Of a stretch of 64,000 nucleotides of DNA, positions 1-9,039 are shown piece by piece. The position numbers and the translations under genes were made by a program. The notes under the pieces were generated by a model that was not told the DNA's origin, searched no databases, and was given only the letters and a program-made list of their open reading frames with translations. Each line of letters begins with the position of its first letter. The stretch's first letter is position 1. The stretch covers positions 1-64,000 of the forward strand of contig NZ_VTVA01000002.1 in NCBI RefSeq assembly GCF_008638345.1, in the 5' to 3' direction. Origin of the DNA: Pseudomonas saliphila. GTDB lineage: Bacteria; Pseudomonadota; Gammaproteobacteria; Pseudomonadales; Pseudomonadaceae.

Positions 1-1046
1 GTGAAACGGTTGCGGTAGCCCTGGGTGAACCCATCGGCAGCGGTGACGTCACTGGTGACAGACTCTTCCAAGACTTGAGGTTGCTTGCCTTCGTGATGAA
101 TCTCGCTGAGCAGCCAGAGGTCGTTCCAGCTGTCACGGCTATGGTTGGCGAGGGGAAGGAAATGGCCGGAAACTAGCAGAGGTTGGTCGCTTGAGCCTTC
201 GACCAAGCGATAGTCGCTGCGGTGACGGTCCAGGCTGCGCTGGGCCAGATGCTTGCCCCGGTCGCGATCAGTAAAACGGCCGGGATAATCGTAGTCTTCA
301 AGATCGGGTAAAGCTGAGACCCGGGCCGCGCTTTCCAGTTGCAGGCGCGGCTTTTCGAAATCGTAATCGCGGCGGGTGACACGGCTGGGCCGGGTTTCCA
401 GGCGCAGGGCGAAGCGCTTGATGACTAGCTCATCCGCCACCATGCCGTTGCCCTGTTCGAAACGGGTCGGTGCCAGCTTGGGAAAGGATGTCTGATCATC
501 GCCAAAAACGATGGTGTGGCTCTCATTGGTGTGTTCGAAGTGGTAATGGATGCCTTCTTCTTCACACAAGCGCTGCAGGAAATGCAGATCGGTCTCGTCG
601 TACTGGGTGCAGTAGTCCCGCTCAGGGTACTGACTGCCTAGCTGAAAACGGTAGGTGTTGCCTTGGATGCCGTGCTCTTCGAGTAGCTGCGCGATGATCT
701 GCAGCACCGATTGATGCTGGAAGATGCGCTGATTGGTGCGGTGTGCGAGGTACGCCAGTTGCGGCACGAGGGTAATGCGATAACGCGTCAGACGCTTGCC
801 GGCTTCGCCCTGGGCGATACTGTGGATCAGACCATGCACGCCAGTGCCGTCGGCGGCAAAGACCAGAAAGGCAGGCTTGTGCAGAAAGCTTTCGATATCC
901 AGATCAGAGGTTTCACTGACCAGATCCAGCTCGAAGCGATAGGGTCGGCACAGGGCTTCGTGGCCGGTGAACTCAAGGACCTTGAAGTCGTGCGACAGGC
1001 CTTGAATGGCCAGGCTGAAATGGGGCTGGTTGGCCGGGGCGAACAT
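1..1046 (-). CDS. vgrG: VgrG (TssI) type VI secretion spike protein, 5' part only
   Basis: The minus strand reads openly for 348 codons from an ATG at 1046 and runs off the left edge, so the 3' part is missing. The product starts MFAPANQPHFSLAI and continues with features of the VgrG gp27-like base domain (for example HEALCRPYRFELDL near residues 30-45 and FLQRLCEEEGIHYHFEH near residue 150). VgrG trimers cap the Hcp tube of the type VI secretion system and puncture target cells. The spike and any C-terminal effector domain lie outside the window. hcp is immediately upstream on the same strand, as usual for hcp-vgrG pairs. Confidence 0.9.
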   Translation of the reverse strand, partial: MFAPANQPHFSLAIQGLSHDFKVLEFTGHEALCRPYRFELDLVSETSDLDIESFLHKPAFLVFAADGTGVHGLIHSIAQGEAGKRLTRYRITLVPQLAYLAHRTNQRIFQHQSVLQIIAQLLEEHGIQGNTYRFQLGSQYPERDYCTQYDETDLHFLQRLCEEEGIHYHFEHTNESHTIVFGDDQTSFPKLAPTRFEQGNGMVADELVIKRFALRLETRPSRVTRRDYDFEKPRLQLESAARVSALPDLEDYDYPGRFTDRDRGKHLAQRSLDRHRSDYRLVEGSSDQPLLVSGHFLPLANHSRDSWNDLWLLSEIHHEGKQPQVLEESVTSDVTAADGFTQGYRNRF

Positions 1047-1108
1047 CCGATGTCCTCATCAATGTGCAACACGGCCCTTCCAACTTGGGGGTGTCGACTG
1101 CTGAAAAT

Positions 1109-1137
1109 CCATCGACCGGCGCAGAGCCAGTCGACGG
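1109..1137 (-). other. Hairpin between hcp and vgrG
   Basis: CCGTCGAC and GTCGATGG form an eight-pair stem with one G-U pair in the 106-base gap between the hcp stop and the vgrG start. No clear T-tract follows. It may set different hcp and vgrG mRNA levels by partial termination or processing; this is inference. Confidence 0.35.
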
Positions 1138-1152
1138 ATGATTCTCGCAAAA

Positions 1153-1671
1153 TTACGCCGAGATCGGCGTGCGCCAGTCGTCAGAACCGGAGGTGCCGGA
1201 GACTTCATGCGTCCAGATGATCTTGCGGTAGGTGAAGTACACGTCTTCTAGGTGCGTGAAATGCGACAGGCTCGGGTCCTGGCAGTTCGGCATGCGCGAC
1301 TGCACATCAACGATGATTGCGTCCTGCAGCTCGATGGTGAAGTAATGCTCCTGGGTGCCGGTGGCCGAGGTGCGGTACCACTCCAGACGGCATGTGTTCA
1401 GACGCTCGCCGGAGGTCAGGGAGTTGAAAAGCAATGGCGATGACTTGTCGAATACCTTGGTGATCATCAGCGGCTTGTGGACGCGCTGACCAGTCGGCTG
1501 TCCGGATTGCGGGTCACGTGGAATGATGACCTGGTGGTCGAAAGCCTGAACCAGAATCTGGTCCTCATGACCTTCCTGAAAAATGTTGCCCACAGAATCT
1601 TCAGTGAAGGTGCCGGCGGTGATAAGACCCTGTTTGGTGCCTTCGATAGTCAGATACGCTGGTGTTGGCAT
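1153..1671 (-). CDS. hcp: Hcp (TssD) type VI secretion tube protein
   Basis: The 172-residue protein has the Hcp family length and pattern: N-terminal MPTPAYLTIEGTKQG, the conserved GQRVHKPLMITKVFDKSSP stretch near residues 62-80, and a C-terminal YRKIIWTHE strand. Hcp forms hexameric rings that stack into the tube expelled by the contractile sheath, and it also carries effectors. An AGGAG ribosome site lies 6 bases before the ATG. A sigma-54-type promoter is seen about 60 bases upstream. vgrG follows after 106 bases. Confidence 0.93.
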   Translation of the reverse strand: MPTPAYLTIEGTKQGLITAGTFTEDSVGNIFQEGHEDQILVQAFDHQVIIPRDPQSGQPTGQRVHKPLMITKVFDKSSPLLFNSLTSGERLNTCRLEWYRTSATGTQEHYFTIELQDAIIVDVQSRMPNCQDPSLSHFTHLEDVYFTYRKIIWTHEVSGTSGSDDWRTPISA

Positions 1672-1727
1672 GAAAGCTCTCCTTGCCCAAGTTCGTGGAT
1701 CGTTAGTGATCCGGGAATCTTAGACAT

Positions 1728-1743
1728 ATCAAGAGCTGTGCCA
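1728..1743 (-). promoter_or_regulatory. Candidate sigma-54 (RpoN) promoter for hcp
   Basis: On the minus strand TGGCAC at 1743-1738, then A, four bases, then TTGAT at 1732-1728 fits the -24/-12 consensus TGGCAC-R-N4-TTGCW with one mismatch (A for C in the -12 element). Its distance from the hcp ATG would leave a leader of about 45 bases. RpoN control of hcp operons is known in Pseudomonas and Vibrio. Confidence 0.5.
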
Positions 1744-1916
1744 TATCTAATTATTCTTTTAAAATCAGCATCTTACAACATACCCTCAAATCCCTGCAAA
1801 CCACGCCGCGAAGCGGGTCACAATGCGATGGGCAGTTTTCTGCTCAGGGTGCGCAGAAAGTGGCGCACTCGTCTGTCATTGCCCTGGACCGCCTCACTCA
1901 CATGTTGCCCACAGAG

Positions 1917-1925
1917 TTATCCACA
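1917..1925 (+). other. Perfect DnaA-box-like nonamer
   Basis: TTATCCACA, the strict DnaA box consensus, lies just past the end of the first Mrp operon in the 281-base gap before hcp. That gap (1672-1952) otherwise holds the hcp promoter and no gene. A single box is not an origin. Confidence 0.3.
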
Positions 1926-1952
1926 AGCTATTGCGCAACTAGCTGCCACCCC

Positions 1953-2291
1953 TTATTGCTGCCACGGCTCGCCTTTGGTTTGCTTCACGCGTTTCAATTG
2001 AAGGTGCATGGCTGCCTGGGCCATCAGGTTGGCGCTGGTGGGGGCGGTGATGAAAAGGAAAATGGTGATGAGCAGCTCATGCATGCTCAGGCCGTCGCCC
2101 TTGGTGCTGAAATGGATCAGCGAGCCAATCACCAGCGCGCCGACGCCCAGTGTGGTGGCCTTGGTCGGGCCGTGCAGACGCATGAAGAAATCCGGCAGTT
2201 TCAACAGGCCAATCGAGCCAATCAGCGCGAATACACTGCCAATGAGAATCAGCGCCGCGACCAGCCACTCGATCCAGGTGGTGTCGTTCAT
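1953..2291 (-). CDS. mrpG: Mrp antiporter subunit G, operon 1
   Basis: The 112-residue protein has three predicted membrane helices and the PhaG/MnhG signature: GLLKLPDFFMRLHGPTKATT near residues 28-47, then a hydrophobic helix and LITIFLFITAPTSANLMAQAA. MrpG is a small membrane subunit needed for assembly and function of the Mrp cation/proton antiporter. It is last in the six-gene minus-strand operon, 9 bases after mrpF. The hydrophilic C-terminus is shorter than that of its paralogue at 7890. Confidence 0.92.
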   Translation of the reverse strand: MNDTTWIEWLVAALILIGSVFALIGSIGLLKLPDFFMRLHGPTKATTLGVGALVIGSLIHFSTKGDGLSMHELLITIFLFITAPTSANLMAQAAMHLQLKRVKQTKGEPWQQ

Positions 2292-2300
2292 GATGACTCC

Positions 2301-2570
2301 TTATTCAATGATGTCGCCGCGCAGCAGATATCGGGAAACGGCTACGGTTCCGACAAACCCCATCACGGCGATCAACAGCGCCGCTTCGAAGAACAGGTCC
2401 GAATCCAGATACAGGCCGAACAGGATGATCAGCGCGATGGCATTGATGTACAGGGTATCGAGCGCCAACACCCGGTCCGGCATATCGGGCCCGATCACCA
2501 GTCTGACCATATTCAGAATGGTCGCCAGCGACATGATGCCGAGACAGACAAGGATCACGTAGTGGAGCAT
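2301..2570 (-). CDS. mrpF: Mrp antiporter subunit F, operon 1
   Basis: This 89-residue, three-helix protein matches MnhF/PhaF: RLVIGPDMPDRVLALDTLYINAIALI is the conserved core (residues 23-48), followed by DLFFEAALLIAVMGFVGTVA. It is a structural subunit of the inner-membrane Mrp complex. Its start lies inside the end of mrpE (16-base overlap), so the two are probably translationally coupled. Confidence 0.92.
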   Translation of the reverse strand: MLHYVILVCLGIMSLATILNMVRLVIGPDMPDRVLALDTLYINAIALIILFGLYLDSDLFFEAALLIAVMGFVGTVAVSRYLLRGDIIE

Positions 2571-3061
2571 TCGAATACCTCCTTCAGCGGATTTTCGTAG
2601 CGCTGCTTAATGTTATCGATGAGCTCTTGAGCATCCGCTACATCCAGACCGTGAATCAGCAGCGTCTTGCGGTCGTCGCTGATGTCCGACGACACGGTGC
2701 CGGGCGTGAGAGACACGGTGCTCGCCAAGACGCTGATGGCGAAATCATTGGTCAGCTCCAGCGGATACTCGACGAACGCTGGCCGCAGAACTCGACTAGG
2801 GCCGAGAATCAGCTTGGCGACCTCGATATTGGCGGTAACGATGTCCAGCAAGACCGTGCAGGTGAACCGAAACAGCACAAGTGGTTTGTGCAGTGTCGGT
2901 GGGTTGGGCCAGAAAGGGTTGGTCATCAATGGAATCAACCACGCCGTCACCGCGCCCATGATCAGCGTACCGGCGCCCAGGTCGTTCATGATCAACTGCC
3001 ACACGATCAGCAAAAACAGGCTGAGCCAGGGGTGCGGCAGGAACGCTCTCGGCCTCATCAT
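2555..3061 (-). CDS. mrpE: Mrp antiporter subunit E, operon 1
   Basis: A 168-residue MnhE/PhaE protein. It has an N-terminal hydrophobic pair of helices (LFLLIVWQLIMNDLGAGTL) and a cytosolic domain with the family motif SVSLTPGTVSSDI near residues 115-127 and IHGLDVADAQE. MrpE is needed for full antiport activity in studied Mrp systems. The gene overlaps mrpD by 4 bases and mrpF by 16. Confidence 0.92.
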   Translation of the reverse strand: MMRPRAFLPHPWLSLFLLIVWQLIMNDLGAGTLIMGAVTAWLIPLMTNPFWPNPPTLHKPLVLFRFTCTVLLDIVTANIEVAKLILGPSRVLRPAFVEYPLELTNDFAISVLASTVSLTPGTVSSDISDDRKTLLIHGLDVADAQELIDNIKQRYENPLKEVFECSTT

Positions 3062-4584
3062 GGCTGACCTCCCGGATTAGTCGCCTGAGTGGACATGACC
3101 CGTTCAATGTAACCGGAGGGGTTGAAGATTTCCGCCGAGGCGGCGTTCAGATAGTCCAGTGTGGGCTCAGCGAAGATCACCATCATCGGGCTGCACAGCA
3201 GCAGCAGGATCACCGCGGTCATGCGCAGCGCGTCCACGGGCTCGCCCGGCACAGCGGCCGCATCCTGTCGCCAGAACAGCGTGCTGCCCGCGCGACTCAT
3301 CGCCACCAGCACCACCAGTCCGCTGCCAAGTACCGCAGTGTAAAGCCAGCCGGCCTTGGCACCTGTGCCGGCCGAGCTCAGCAGCATCAGCTTGCCGATG
3401 AAGCCTGACAGCGGCGGCAGGCCGACGATCGAAATAGCCGAAAGGAAAAATACCCCGCCGAACAACATCAGCTTGGGCAGTTGCGGCCCCGGCACAATGC
3501 GTGCGCCAAATCTGGGCCCACGGGTTCGCGCGAGCAGGCCAGCCAGCAGGAATAATCCGCCGCTGATCCAGGTGGAATGTGCCAGATAATAAAGGCTGGC
3601 GGTCAGGGCGTCAGCCGTGCCGAGCGAAATGCCGGCCATCAGGATACCTACCGAGAGCACGACCAGATAGGCGACCAGGCCGTTCAGGGTGCTCGCGGCC
3701 AAGGCACCGATGGTCGCCAGTACGATGGTGAGCAATCCGACGGGCCAGAGCCAGTCATTGACCAGCCAGGCCAGCGGGCCCTCACCTTCGCCGAACATCA
3801 GCGAGTAGACCCGGATAACTGAGTAGATACCGACCTTGGTCATGATGGCGAACAGTGCTGCAACCGGCGCCGACGCCGCTGAATAGGCGCGCGGCAACCA
3901 GAAATACAACGGAAACATGGCCGCCTTCAGCCCGAATACGATCAGCAGCAACATGGCCGCCGCGCCAATCAAGGGCGCATCCACTTCCGGCAATTCGGCA
4001 ATACGTTGCGCCATATCCGCCATGTTCAGCGTGCCCGTCAGACCATACAGGGTGCCGACGGCGAGCAAAAACAGCGCCGATCCAAACAGATTGAGCAATA
4101 CATAATGCAGCCCGGCGCGTACTCGTGAGGAGCCTGCGCCGTGCAGCAGCAAAGCATAGGAGGCAATCAGCAAGATCTCGAAGAACACGAACAGGTTAAA
4201 CATATCGCCCGTCAGGAAGGCGCCGTTGATACCCATCAGCTGAAACTGGAACAGGGAGTGAAAGTTGCGGCCCAGGTTGTCGTCGCCGCGCATCGCATAC
4301 AGCACCGAGCAGGACGCCAGCACAGCGGTGACCAGCAACAGAAACGCTGCCAGCCGATCGACCACCAGTACGATACCGAATGGCGGCACCCAGTTGCCGG
4401 CGGCATACACCTCGATACCTTCACTCGCCTGCCCCATCAGTGCAATGGCCAGCGGGATCTGCACCACCACGGCGAGGAACGACAGGCCGCGTTTCAACGG
4501 CATGCTGCTTCGCGATATAAGTAACAACAGCGCGCCCATGAACATGGGCAGGAGGATCGGCAGGATTGGCAATTGATTCATCAA
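3058..4584 (-). CDS. mrpD: Mrp antiporter subunit D, operon 1 (NuoN/NuoM-like)
   Basis: A 508-residue polytopic protein of the proton-translocating subunit family shared with respiratory complex I. The conserved membrane glutamate is seen in FFEILL (E136), and a conserved lysine in the MTKVGIY helix near residue 250. Both belong to the proposed proton path of MrpD. The reading frame is intact and family length. It overlaps mrpC by 4 bases and mrpE by 4, typical of stoichiometric translation of one complex. Confidence 0.94.
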   Translation of the reverse strand: MMNQLPILPILLPMFMGALLLLISRSSMPLKRGLSFLAVVVQIPLAIALMGQASEGIEVYAAGNWVPPFGIVLVVDRLAAFLLLVTAVLASCSVLYAMRGDDNLGRNFHSLFQFQLMGINGAFLTGDMFNLFVFFEILLIASYALLLHGAGSSRVRAGLHYVLLNLFGSALFLLAVGTLYGLTGTLNMADMAQRIAELPEVDAPLIGAAAMLLLIVFGLKAAMFPLYFWLPRAYSAASAPVAALFAIMTKVGIYSVIRVYSLMFGEGEGPLAWLVNDWLWPVGLLTIVLATIGALAASTLNGLVAYLVVLSVGILMAGISLGTADALTASLYYLAHSTWISGGLFLLAGLLARTRGPRFGARIVPGPQLPKLMLFGGVFFLSAISIVGLPPLSGFIGKLMLLSSAGTGAKAGWLYTAVLGSGLVVLVAMSRAGSTLFWRQDAAAVPGEPVDALRMTAVILLLLCSPMMVIFAEPTLDYLNAASAEIFNPSGYIERVMSTQATNPGGQP

Positions 4585-4907
4585 TTGTCTCCCTTGCCGT
4601 CAACATGGTCCGTGTCCAACTCGCCCTGCGCCCGCAATGCCAGCACTAGCGAGAAAGCGGTCATAGCGAAGCCGATGACGATGGCGGTCAGCACCAGTGC
4701 CTGCGGCAAGGGGTCAGCGTATTCCTCCGCCTTGCCAAGGACCGCCGGCATACCTGTATGCAGACGCCCCATGGCCAGCAGGAAGAGGTTGACCGCATAA
4801 CTGATCAGCGTGAGGCCGACGACGACCTGAAAGGTACGCGCACGCAGCAGAAGATACACGCCGGACATGGTGAGAATGCCCAGGGTCAGGGCGTACAGCA
4901 ATTCCAT
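4581..4907 (-). CDS. mrpC: Mrp antiporter subunit C, operon 1 (NuoK-like)
   Basis: This 108-residue, three-helix protein is of the MnhC/NuoK family: GVYLLLRARTFQVVVGLTLI near residues 16-35, then NLFLLAMG and the conserved DPLPQALVLTAIVIGFAMTAF segment. Its start shares one base with the mrpA stop and its end overlaps mrpD by 4 bases. Compared with the operon 2 copy it lacks a 30-residue acidic tail. Confidence 0.93.
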   Translation of the reverse strand: MELLYALTLGILTMSGVYLLLRARTFQVVVGLTLISYAVNLFLLAMGRLHTGMPAVLGKAEEYADPLPQALVLTAIVIGFAMTAFSLVLALRAQGELDTDHVDGKGDN

Positions 4908-7699
4908 TACAGCGTCTCCCTTGCAATGCGGCTTCCGGACAATTTACCGATATTGGCGAGGATCAGCAGCGTAGCGCCCACGACGGTGAGATACACGCCG
5001 AGGTCGAAGAGCATCGCCGTCGCCAGTTCGACTTCCCCGACCAGCGGAAAGTGGAAGTAACCGAATGAGCTGGTCAGGAACGGGTAGCCAAAGGCAAAAC
5101 TGCCCAGGCCAGTGAAACCGGCAATGAGCACACCAGTACCGGCCAGATGGTGATAATTCACACCCCAGCGCTGCGTCGTCCACTGCTCGCCGCTGCCGAC
5201 GTACTGCAGAATCAGCGCCACTGCCGTAATCAAGCCCGCGATAAAACCGCCACCTGGCAGGTTGTGGCCACGGAAGAAGATATACACCGAAACCAGCAGC
5301 GCCAGCGGCAGGATCACCCGGGTCAGGTTGACCAGCATGAGTGGCCGGGTGGATCTAGCCCAGCCGCGACCGAACATGTCGGTATCCGGAATGCGCAGGC
5401 GCAAGCCGTCCACCAGCGCATAGATCGCCACTGCCGCGATCGCCAGCACGGTCACCTCGCCCATGGTATCGAAGCCGCGGAAATCGACCAGAATCACGTT
5501 GACCACGTTGGTGCCGCCGCCGCCGCTGTAGCTGTTCTCCAGGAAGAAACTGGCGATAGTGTCATAGGGACGAGTCAGCACGGCGAAGGTCAGGCCACCC
5601 ACCAGCAGCCCGGCCAGCCCCGCCAGAACCATATCGCGGATGCTTCGCGTGTTGGAGGAGGTGCGCGGCGTGTAACGCGGCAGAAAAAACAGCGCCAGCA
5701 TGAACAGGATGATGGTCACCACCTCGACCGAAAGCTGGGTCAGCGCCAGATCCGGTGCCGAGAAGCGCGCAAAGCCCAATGCGACCATCAACCCAACCAC
5801 GCTCAACATGATGAGCGCGACCAGCCTGCGTCGATGCATGATGGCCGTCGCACCGGCCGCCACCATCAGAATCAACGCGCCTACCAGCGTCACGCCATCA
5901 ATCGGCGCCATGGCCACCTCGCCCTGCCAGACCGGCAGGCGTACCAGCCAGAAACCGGTAACGATCAGCGCCGCGCACAACATCCAGGTCATGTAGCGTT
6001 GCAATGACGCATTTTCCAGCAACAGCGTGAACTGTCCGGCACGCCCTGCCAGCTTCTGGATCGTATTCTCGAAAATGAGTTTGGCATCCAGATCCGGCAT
6101 CCGATCGTACCAGCCAAACAGATGTCTGCGCGTGAGATAGAGGATGATACCGACCACCATCGCCACGATGCTCATGATCAAAGGCAGGTTGAAGCCGTGC
6201 CAGATGGACAGACTGTACTCCGGCAGATCGCCACCAAGCGTCGCGCTGGCCGCCACAGCCAACAGGGCTGAGACGGTGAAGGCAGGCAGAAGCCCGACCA
6301 GCAGACAGAGTGCGACGAGGATTTCCACCGGCACCTTCATATAACGCGGCGGCTCATGGGGCGGGTATTTCGGCAGGTTCACCGGCTTGCCGTTGAAGAA
6401 CACGTCGTGGATGAAGCGCAACGAATAGGCCACCGAGAACACGCCATACAGCGTAGCGACCAGCGGAATGATCCAGCTGAAGTTGCCGAACTGGTGTTGC
6501 TGCAGGGTCTCGGTAAAGAACATTTCCTTGCTCAGGAAACCGTTAAGCAGCGGTACACCGGCCATCGCCGCCGCCGCCACCATGGCCAGGGTCGCGGTGT
6601 GCGGCATGTAGCGCCAGAGACCGTTGATTCGGCGCATGTCGCGGGTGCCGGTCTCATGGTCGATGATGCCGGCGGCCATGAACAGCGACGCCTTGAAGGT
6701 GGCGTGGTTGATGATGTGAAACACCGCCGCCACTGCCGCCAGCCGGGTATCGAGGCCGAACAACAGCGTAATCAAGCCCAGGTGACTGATGGTCGAATAG
6801 GCCAGCAAGCCCTTGAGATCGTGTTGAAACAGCGCGGTCCAGGCACCAAGCAGCAGCGTGATCATGCCGGTAATGCTGACCAGGAAGAACCACAGGTCGG
6901 TATCGGAAAGTGCCGGATATAACCGCGCCAGCAGGAAGACGCCCGCCTTGACCATGGTCGCCGAGTGCAGATAGGCCGATACCGGTGTGGGTGCCGCCAT
7001 CGCATGCGGCAACCAGAAATGGAACGGAAACTGCGCCGACTTGGTAAAGACGCCCAGCAACACCAGCACCAGCACCACTGGATACAAGGCATGTGCACGG
7101 ATGACATCACCGGCAACCAGCACGTCACTCAGCTCGTAACTGCCGACAATCTGTCCCAGCAGCAACACGCCACCGAGCAGCGCCAGGCCACCGCCACCGG
7201 TCACTGCCAGCGCCATGCGCGCGCCCTTGCGCGCATCGCTTGAATGTGACCAGTAACCGATCAGCAGGAAAGAAGACAGACTGGTCAGCTCCCAGAAAAA
7301 CATCATCAACAGCAGGTTTTCCGAGAGCACCACACCGAGCATTGAGCCCATGAACAGCAACAGATACGCGAAGAAGCGCCCCATCGGGTCGTTCTTGGAC
7401 AGGTAATAGCGCGCATACAGAATGACCAGCAGGCCAATGCCCATGATCAGCAAGGCGAACATGAAGCCCAGCCCGTCGAGGCGGAAACTGAGATTCAGTC
7501 CAAGTCGCGTCAGCCACGGCCAGCTCTGAACGACCGTCTCGCCGGCAAATACCTCCGGCACATGACGCCACAGCAAAACCAGGCCAATGATCGGCGCAAG
7601 CATGGTCGCCGTAGCGCACAGCGAACGGCCGCGCTCGCCAGTCAACAGGGGCAGAACGCAGCCAAGAAAAGGTAGCAATACAATAAGCGCCAGGGTCAT
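4907..7699 (-). CDS. mrpA: Mrp antiporter subunit A fused to subunit B, operon 1
   Basis: About 930 residues in the order NuoL-like N-terminal and antiporter domains (first ~420 residues, with [12 protein letters not shown] and [15 protein letters not shown]), MbhD/MbhE-like helices ([23 protein letters not shown]), then a C-terminal MnhB-type domain ([17 protein letters not shown], residues ~795-930). The A-B fusion explains why there is no separate mrpB. The ATG at 7699 is preferred over a GTG three codons earlier. First gene of operon 1. Substrate cation (Na+, K+ or both) cannot be read from sequence. Confidence 0.93.
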   Translation of the reverse strand: MTLALIVLLPFLGCVLPLLTGERGRSLCATATMLAPIIGLVLLWRHVPEVFAGETVVQSWPWLTRLGLNLSFRLDGLGFMFALLIMGIGLLVILYARYYLSKNDPMGRFFAYLLLFMGSMLGVVLSENLLLMMFFWELTSLSSFLLIGYWSHSSDARKGARMALAVTGGGGLALLGGVLLLGQIVGSYELSDVLVAGDVIRAHALYPVVLVLVLLGVFTKSAQFPFHFWLPHAMAAPTPVSAYLHSATMVKAGVFLLARLYPALSDTDLWFFLVSITGMITLLLGAWTALFQHDLKGLLAYSTISHLGLITLLFGLDTRLAAVAAVFHIINHATFKASLFMAAGIIDHETGTRDMRRINGLWRYMPHTATLAMVAAAAMAGVPLLNGFLSKEMFFTETLQQHQFGNFSWIIPLVATLYGVFSVAYSLRFIHDVFFNGKPVNLPKYPPHEPPRYMKVPVEILVALCLLVGLLPAFTVSALLAVAASATLGGDLPEYSLSIWHGFNLPLIMSIVAMVVGIILYLTRRHLFGWYDRMPDLDAKLIFENTIQKLAGRAGQFTLLLENASLQRYMTWMLCAALIVTGFWLVRLPVWQGEVAMAPIDGVTLVGALILMVAAGATAIMHRRRLVALIMLSVVGLMVALGFARFSAPDLALTQLSVEVVTIILFMLALFFLPRYTPRTSSNTRSIRDMVLAGLAGLLVGGLTFAVLTRPYDTIASFFLENSYSGGGGTNVVNVILVDFRGFDTMGEVTVLAIAAVAIYALVDGLRLRIPDTDMFGRGWARSTRPLMLVNLTRVILPLALLVSVYIFFRGHNLPGGGFIAGLITAVALILQYVGSGEQWTTQRWGVNYHHLAGTGVLIAGFTGLGSFAFGYPFLTSSFGYFHFPLVGEVELATAMLFDLGVYLTVVGATLLILANIGKLSGSRIARETL

Positions 7700-7783
7700 G
7701 CGGGACACACTCCGTTTATGGCCGTTCAGGCTTCTTCGTATGGCGGACTCGCCGTTCCGGATGAAGAACCGGAAGGCGCATCA

Positions 7784-7792
7784 TTATCCACA
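7784..7792 (+). other. Perfect DnaA-box-like nonamer
   Basis: A second TTATCCACA lies in the 190-base gap upstream of mrpA of operon 1, same orientation as the one at 1917, so operon 1 is bracketed by two exact boxes. Function is unproven. Confidence 0.3.
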
Positions 7793-7889
7793 GACAGCGT
7801 TTGGCTGTCATGGTTTGACTCGCATTAGGACAAGCACAGCAGCTCTTTGTTGGATCCCTCGCGCACAAACTGAAGCGAGACGCTGCACA

Positions 7890-8243
7890 TCATGACTCTG
7901 GAGCATCCTGTCGCTGGCGGTCTTCTTCAAGCGCATCACCCACCGGCCCGGTCTGAGGACGAATATCAGCCATATGCCCGGCGCGGGCAATGGCATGTGC
8001 CGCCAGGGGTGCGGTAATCAGGAGTACGCAGATCGCCAGCAGCGATTCCAGCCATGCCATGCCGGAGGTCGCACAAAGCACCCCTAGCAATACCAGAACC
8101 GCCCCCAGCGCGCCGGCTTTGCTGGCCGAATGCATACGGGCATAGGCATCCGGCAGCCGCCAGACGCCGAGCGCGCCGACCAGACTCAGCAGTGCCCCGA
8201 GCAGTATCAACACCGAGGCCGCCACGGACAGCAAATAGCTCAT
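7890..8243 (-). CDS. mrpG: Mrp antiporter subunit G, operon 2
   Basis: A 117-residue MnhG family protein: GALGVWRLPDAYARMHSASKAG near residues 22-43 and LITAPLAAHAIARAGH near the last helix. It has a charged C-terminal tail rich in D, E, Q and R not seen in the operon 1 copy. Start overlaps the mrpF stop (ATGA). Last gene of the second Mrp operon. Confidence 0.9.
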   Translation of the reverse strand: MSYLLSVAASVLILLGALLSLVGALGVWRLPDAYARMHSASKAGALGAVLVLLGVLCATSGMAWLESLLAICVLLITAPLAAHAIARAGHMADIRPQTGPVGDALEEDRQRQDAPES

Positions 8244-8563
8244 GGGCGCTCACTCCGGCGGTCCTGAATCTGGCGATTGGAGGGGCCCTCATCACCGTGG
8301 AACAGCAGCGCAAAGGCGACGCTACTCAGAAAGCTGACAATGGCCAGCACAACCGCCACATCCAGCAACTCAACCTGACGACGAAACAACGCAAGCACCG
8401 CAATGCCGGCAACACCGACCATGGTCATGGCATCCACTGCTACGGCGCGGTCTGGCCGGCTCGGACCCAGTAACAGCCGCAGCACCAGTATGATCGCGCT
8501 GAGGACCAGCATGCCGCCGGCCAGTGGCAGCACCCAACTGGCACCAATCAGATCTGCACTCAT
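8240..8563 (-). CDS. mrpF: Mrp antiporter subunit F, operon 2
   Basis: A 107-residue MnhF protein with the conserved core LLLGPSRPDRAVAVDAMTMV (residues ~30-49) and three hydrophobic helices, plus a short basic C-terminal tail. Overlaps mrpE and mrpG by 4 bases at each end, giving tight coupling within the operon. Confidence 0.9.
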   Translation of the reverse strand: MSADLIGASWVLPLAGGMLVLSAIILVLRLLLGPSRPDRAVAVDAMTMVGVAGIAVLALFRRQVELLDVAVVLAIVSFLSSVAFALLFHGDEGPSNRQIQDRRSERP

Positions 8564-9039
8564 AGCCTCTCTCCCAAGGGGTGGATCCAGCCAGCCAGAC
8601 GCTGTTCAATCTCGTCAACCGCCTGCTGCACCGAATCGGCATTGCCCGAATCCAGTACATGCACGTACAGCACCTGGTTGAGGTAATCCAACGTCAGTGT
8701 GCCGGGCGTCAATGTCAGCAGGCAGCTGATCAGGGTGATCAGTCGCTTGTCCTCGGTCTGCAGTGACACGCGGACCACCGCTGGCGAGACGGTCCGACGC
8801 CAGTTCAGCACCGCTGCTGCCACGTCAAGCGAGGCGGCAACGATCTTGTAGGCATACCAGGGTATGAACCGAACGCCCGCCTCGACCCGCATGGCATATA
8901 CCCGCATCGCCGGCACCCCCAGACCCAGTACCCTGAACAGGGCGTACATCACCAGCATCGCCAACAGCCAGCGAGTCGGTGTCAGCCCGAGGGTTGCCCA
9001 GGCCAGCAATGCGGCGCTCAGTACATGCGTCAGCAGCAT
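8560..9039 (-). CDS. mrpE: Mrp antiporter subunit E, operon 2
   Basis: A 159-residue MnhE family protein. Two N-terminal helices are followed by a cytosolic domain with LLTLTPGTLTLDYLNQ near residues 110-125, matching the SLTPGT family motif, and a LYVHVLDS strand. The start shares one base with the mrpD stop. Sequence is clearly diverged from the operon 1 copy, so the two operons are not a recent duplication. Confidence 0.9.
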   Translation of the reverse strand: MLLTHVLSAALLAWATLGLTPTRWLLAMLVMYALFRVLGLGVPAMRVYAMRVEAGVRFIPWYAYKIVAASLDVAAAVLNWRRTVSPAVVRVSLQTEDKRLITLISCLLTLTPGTLTLDYLNQVLYVHVLDSGNADSVQQAVDEIEQRLAGWIHPLGERL

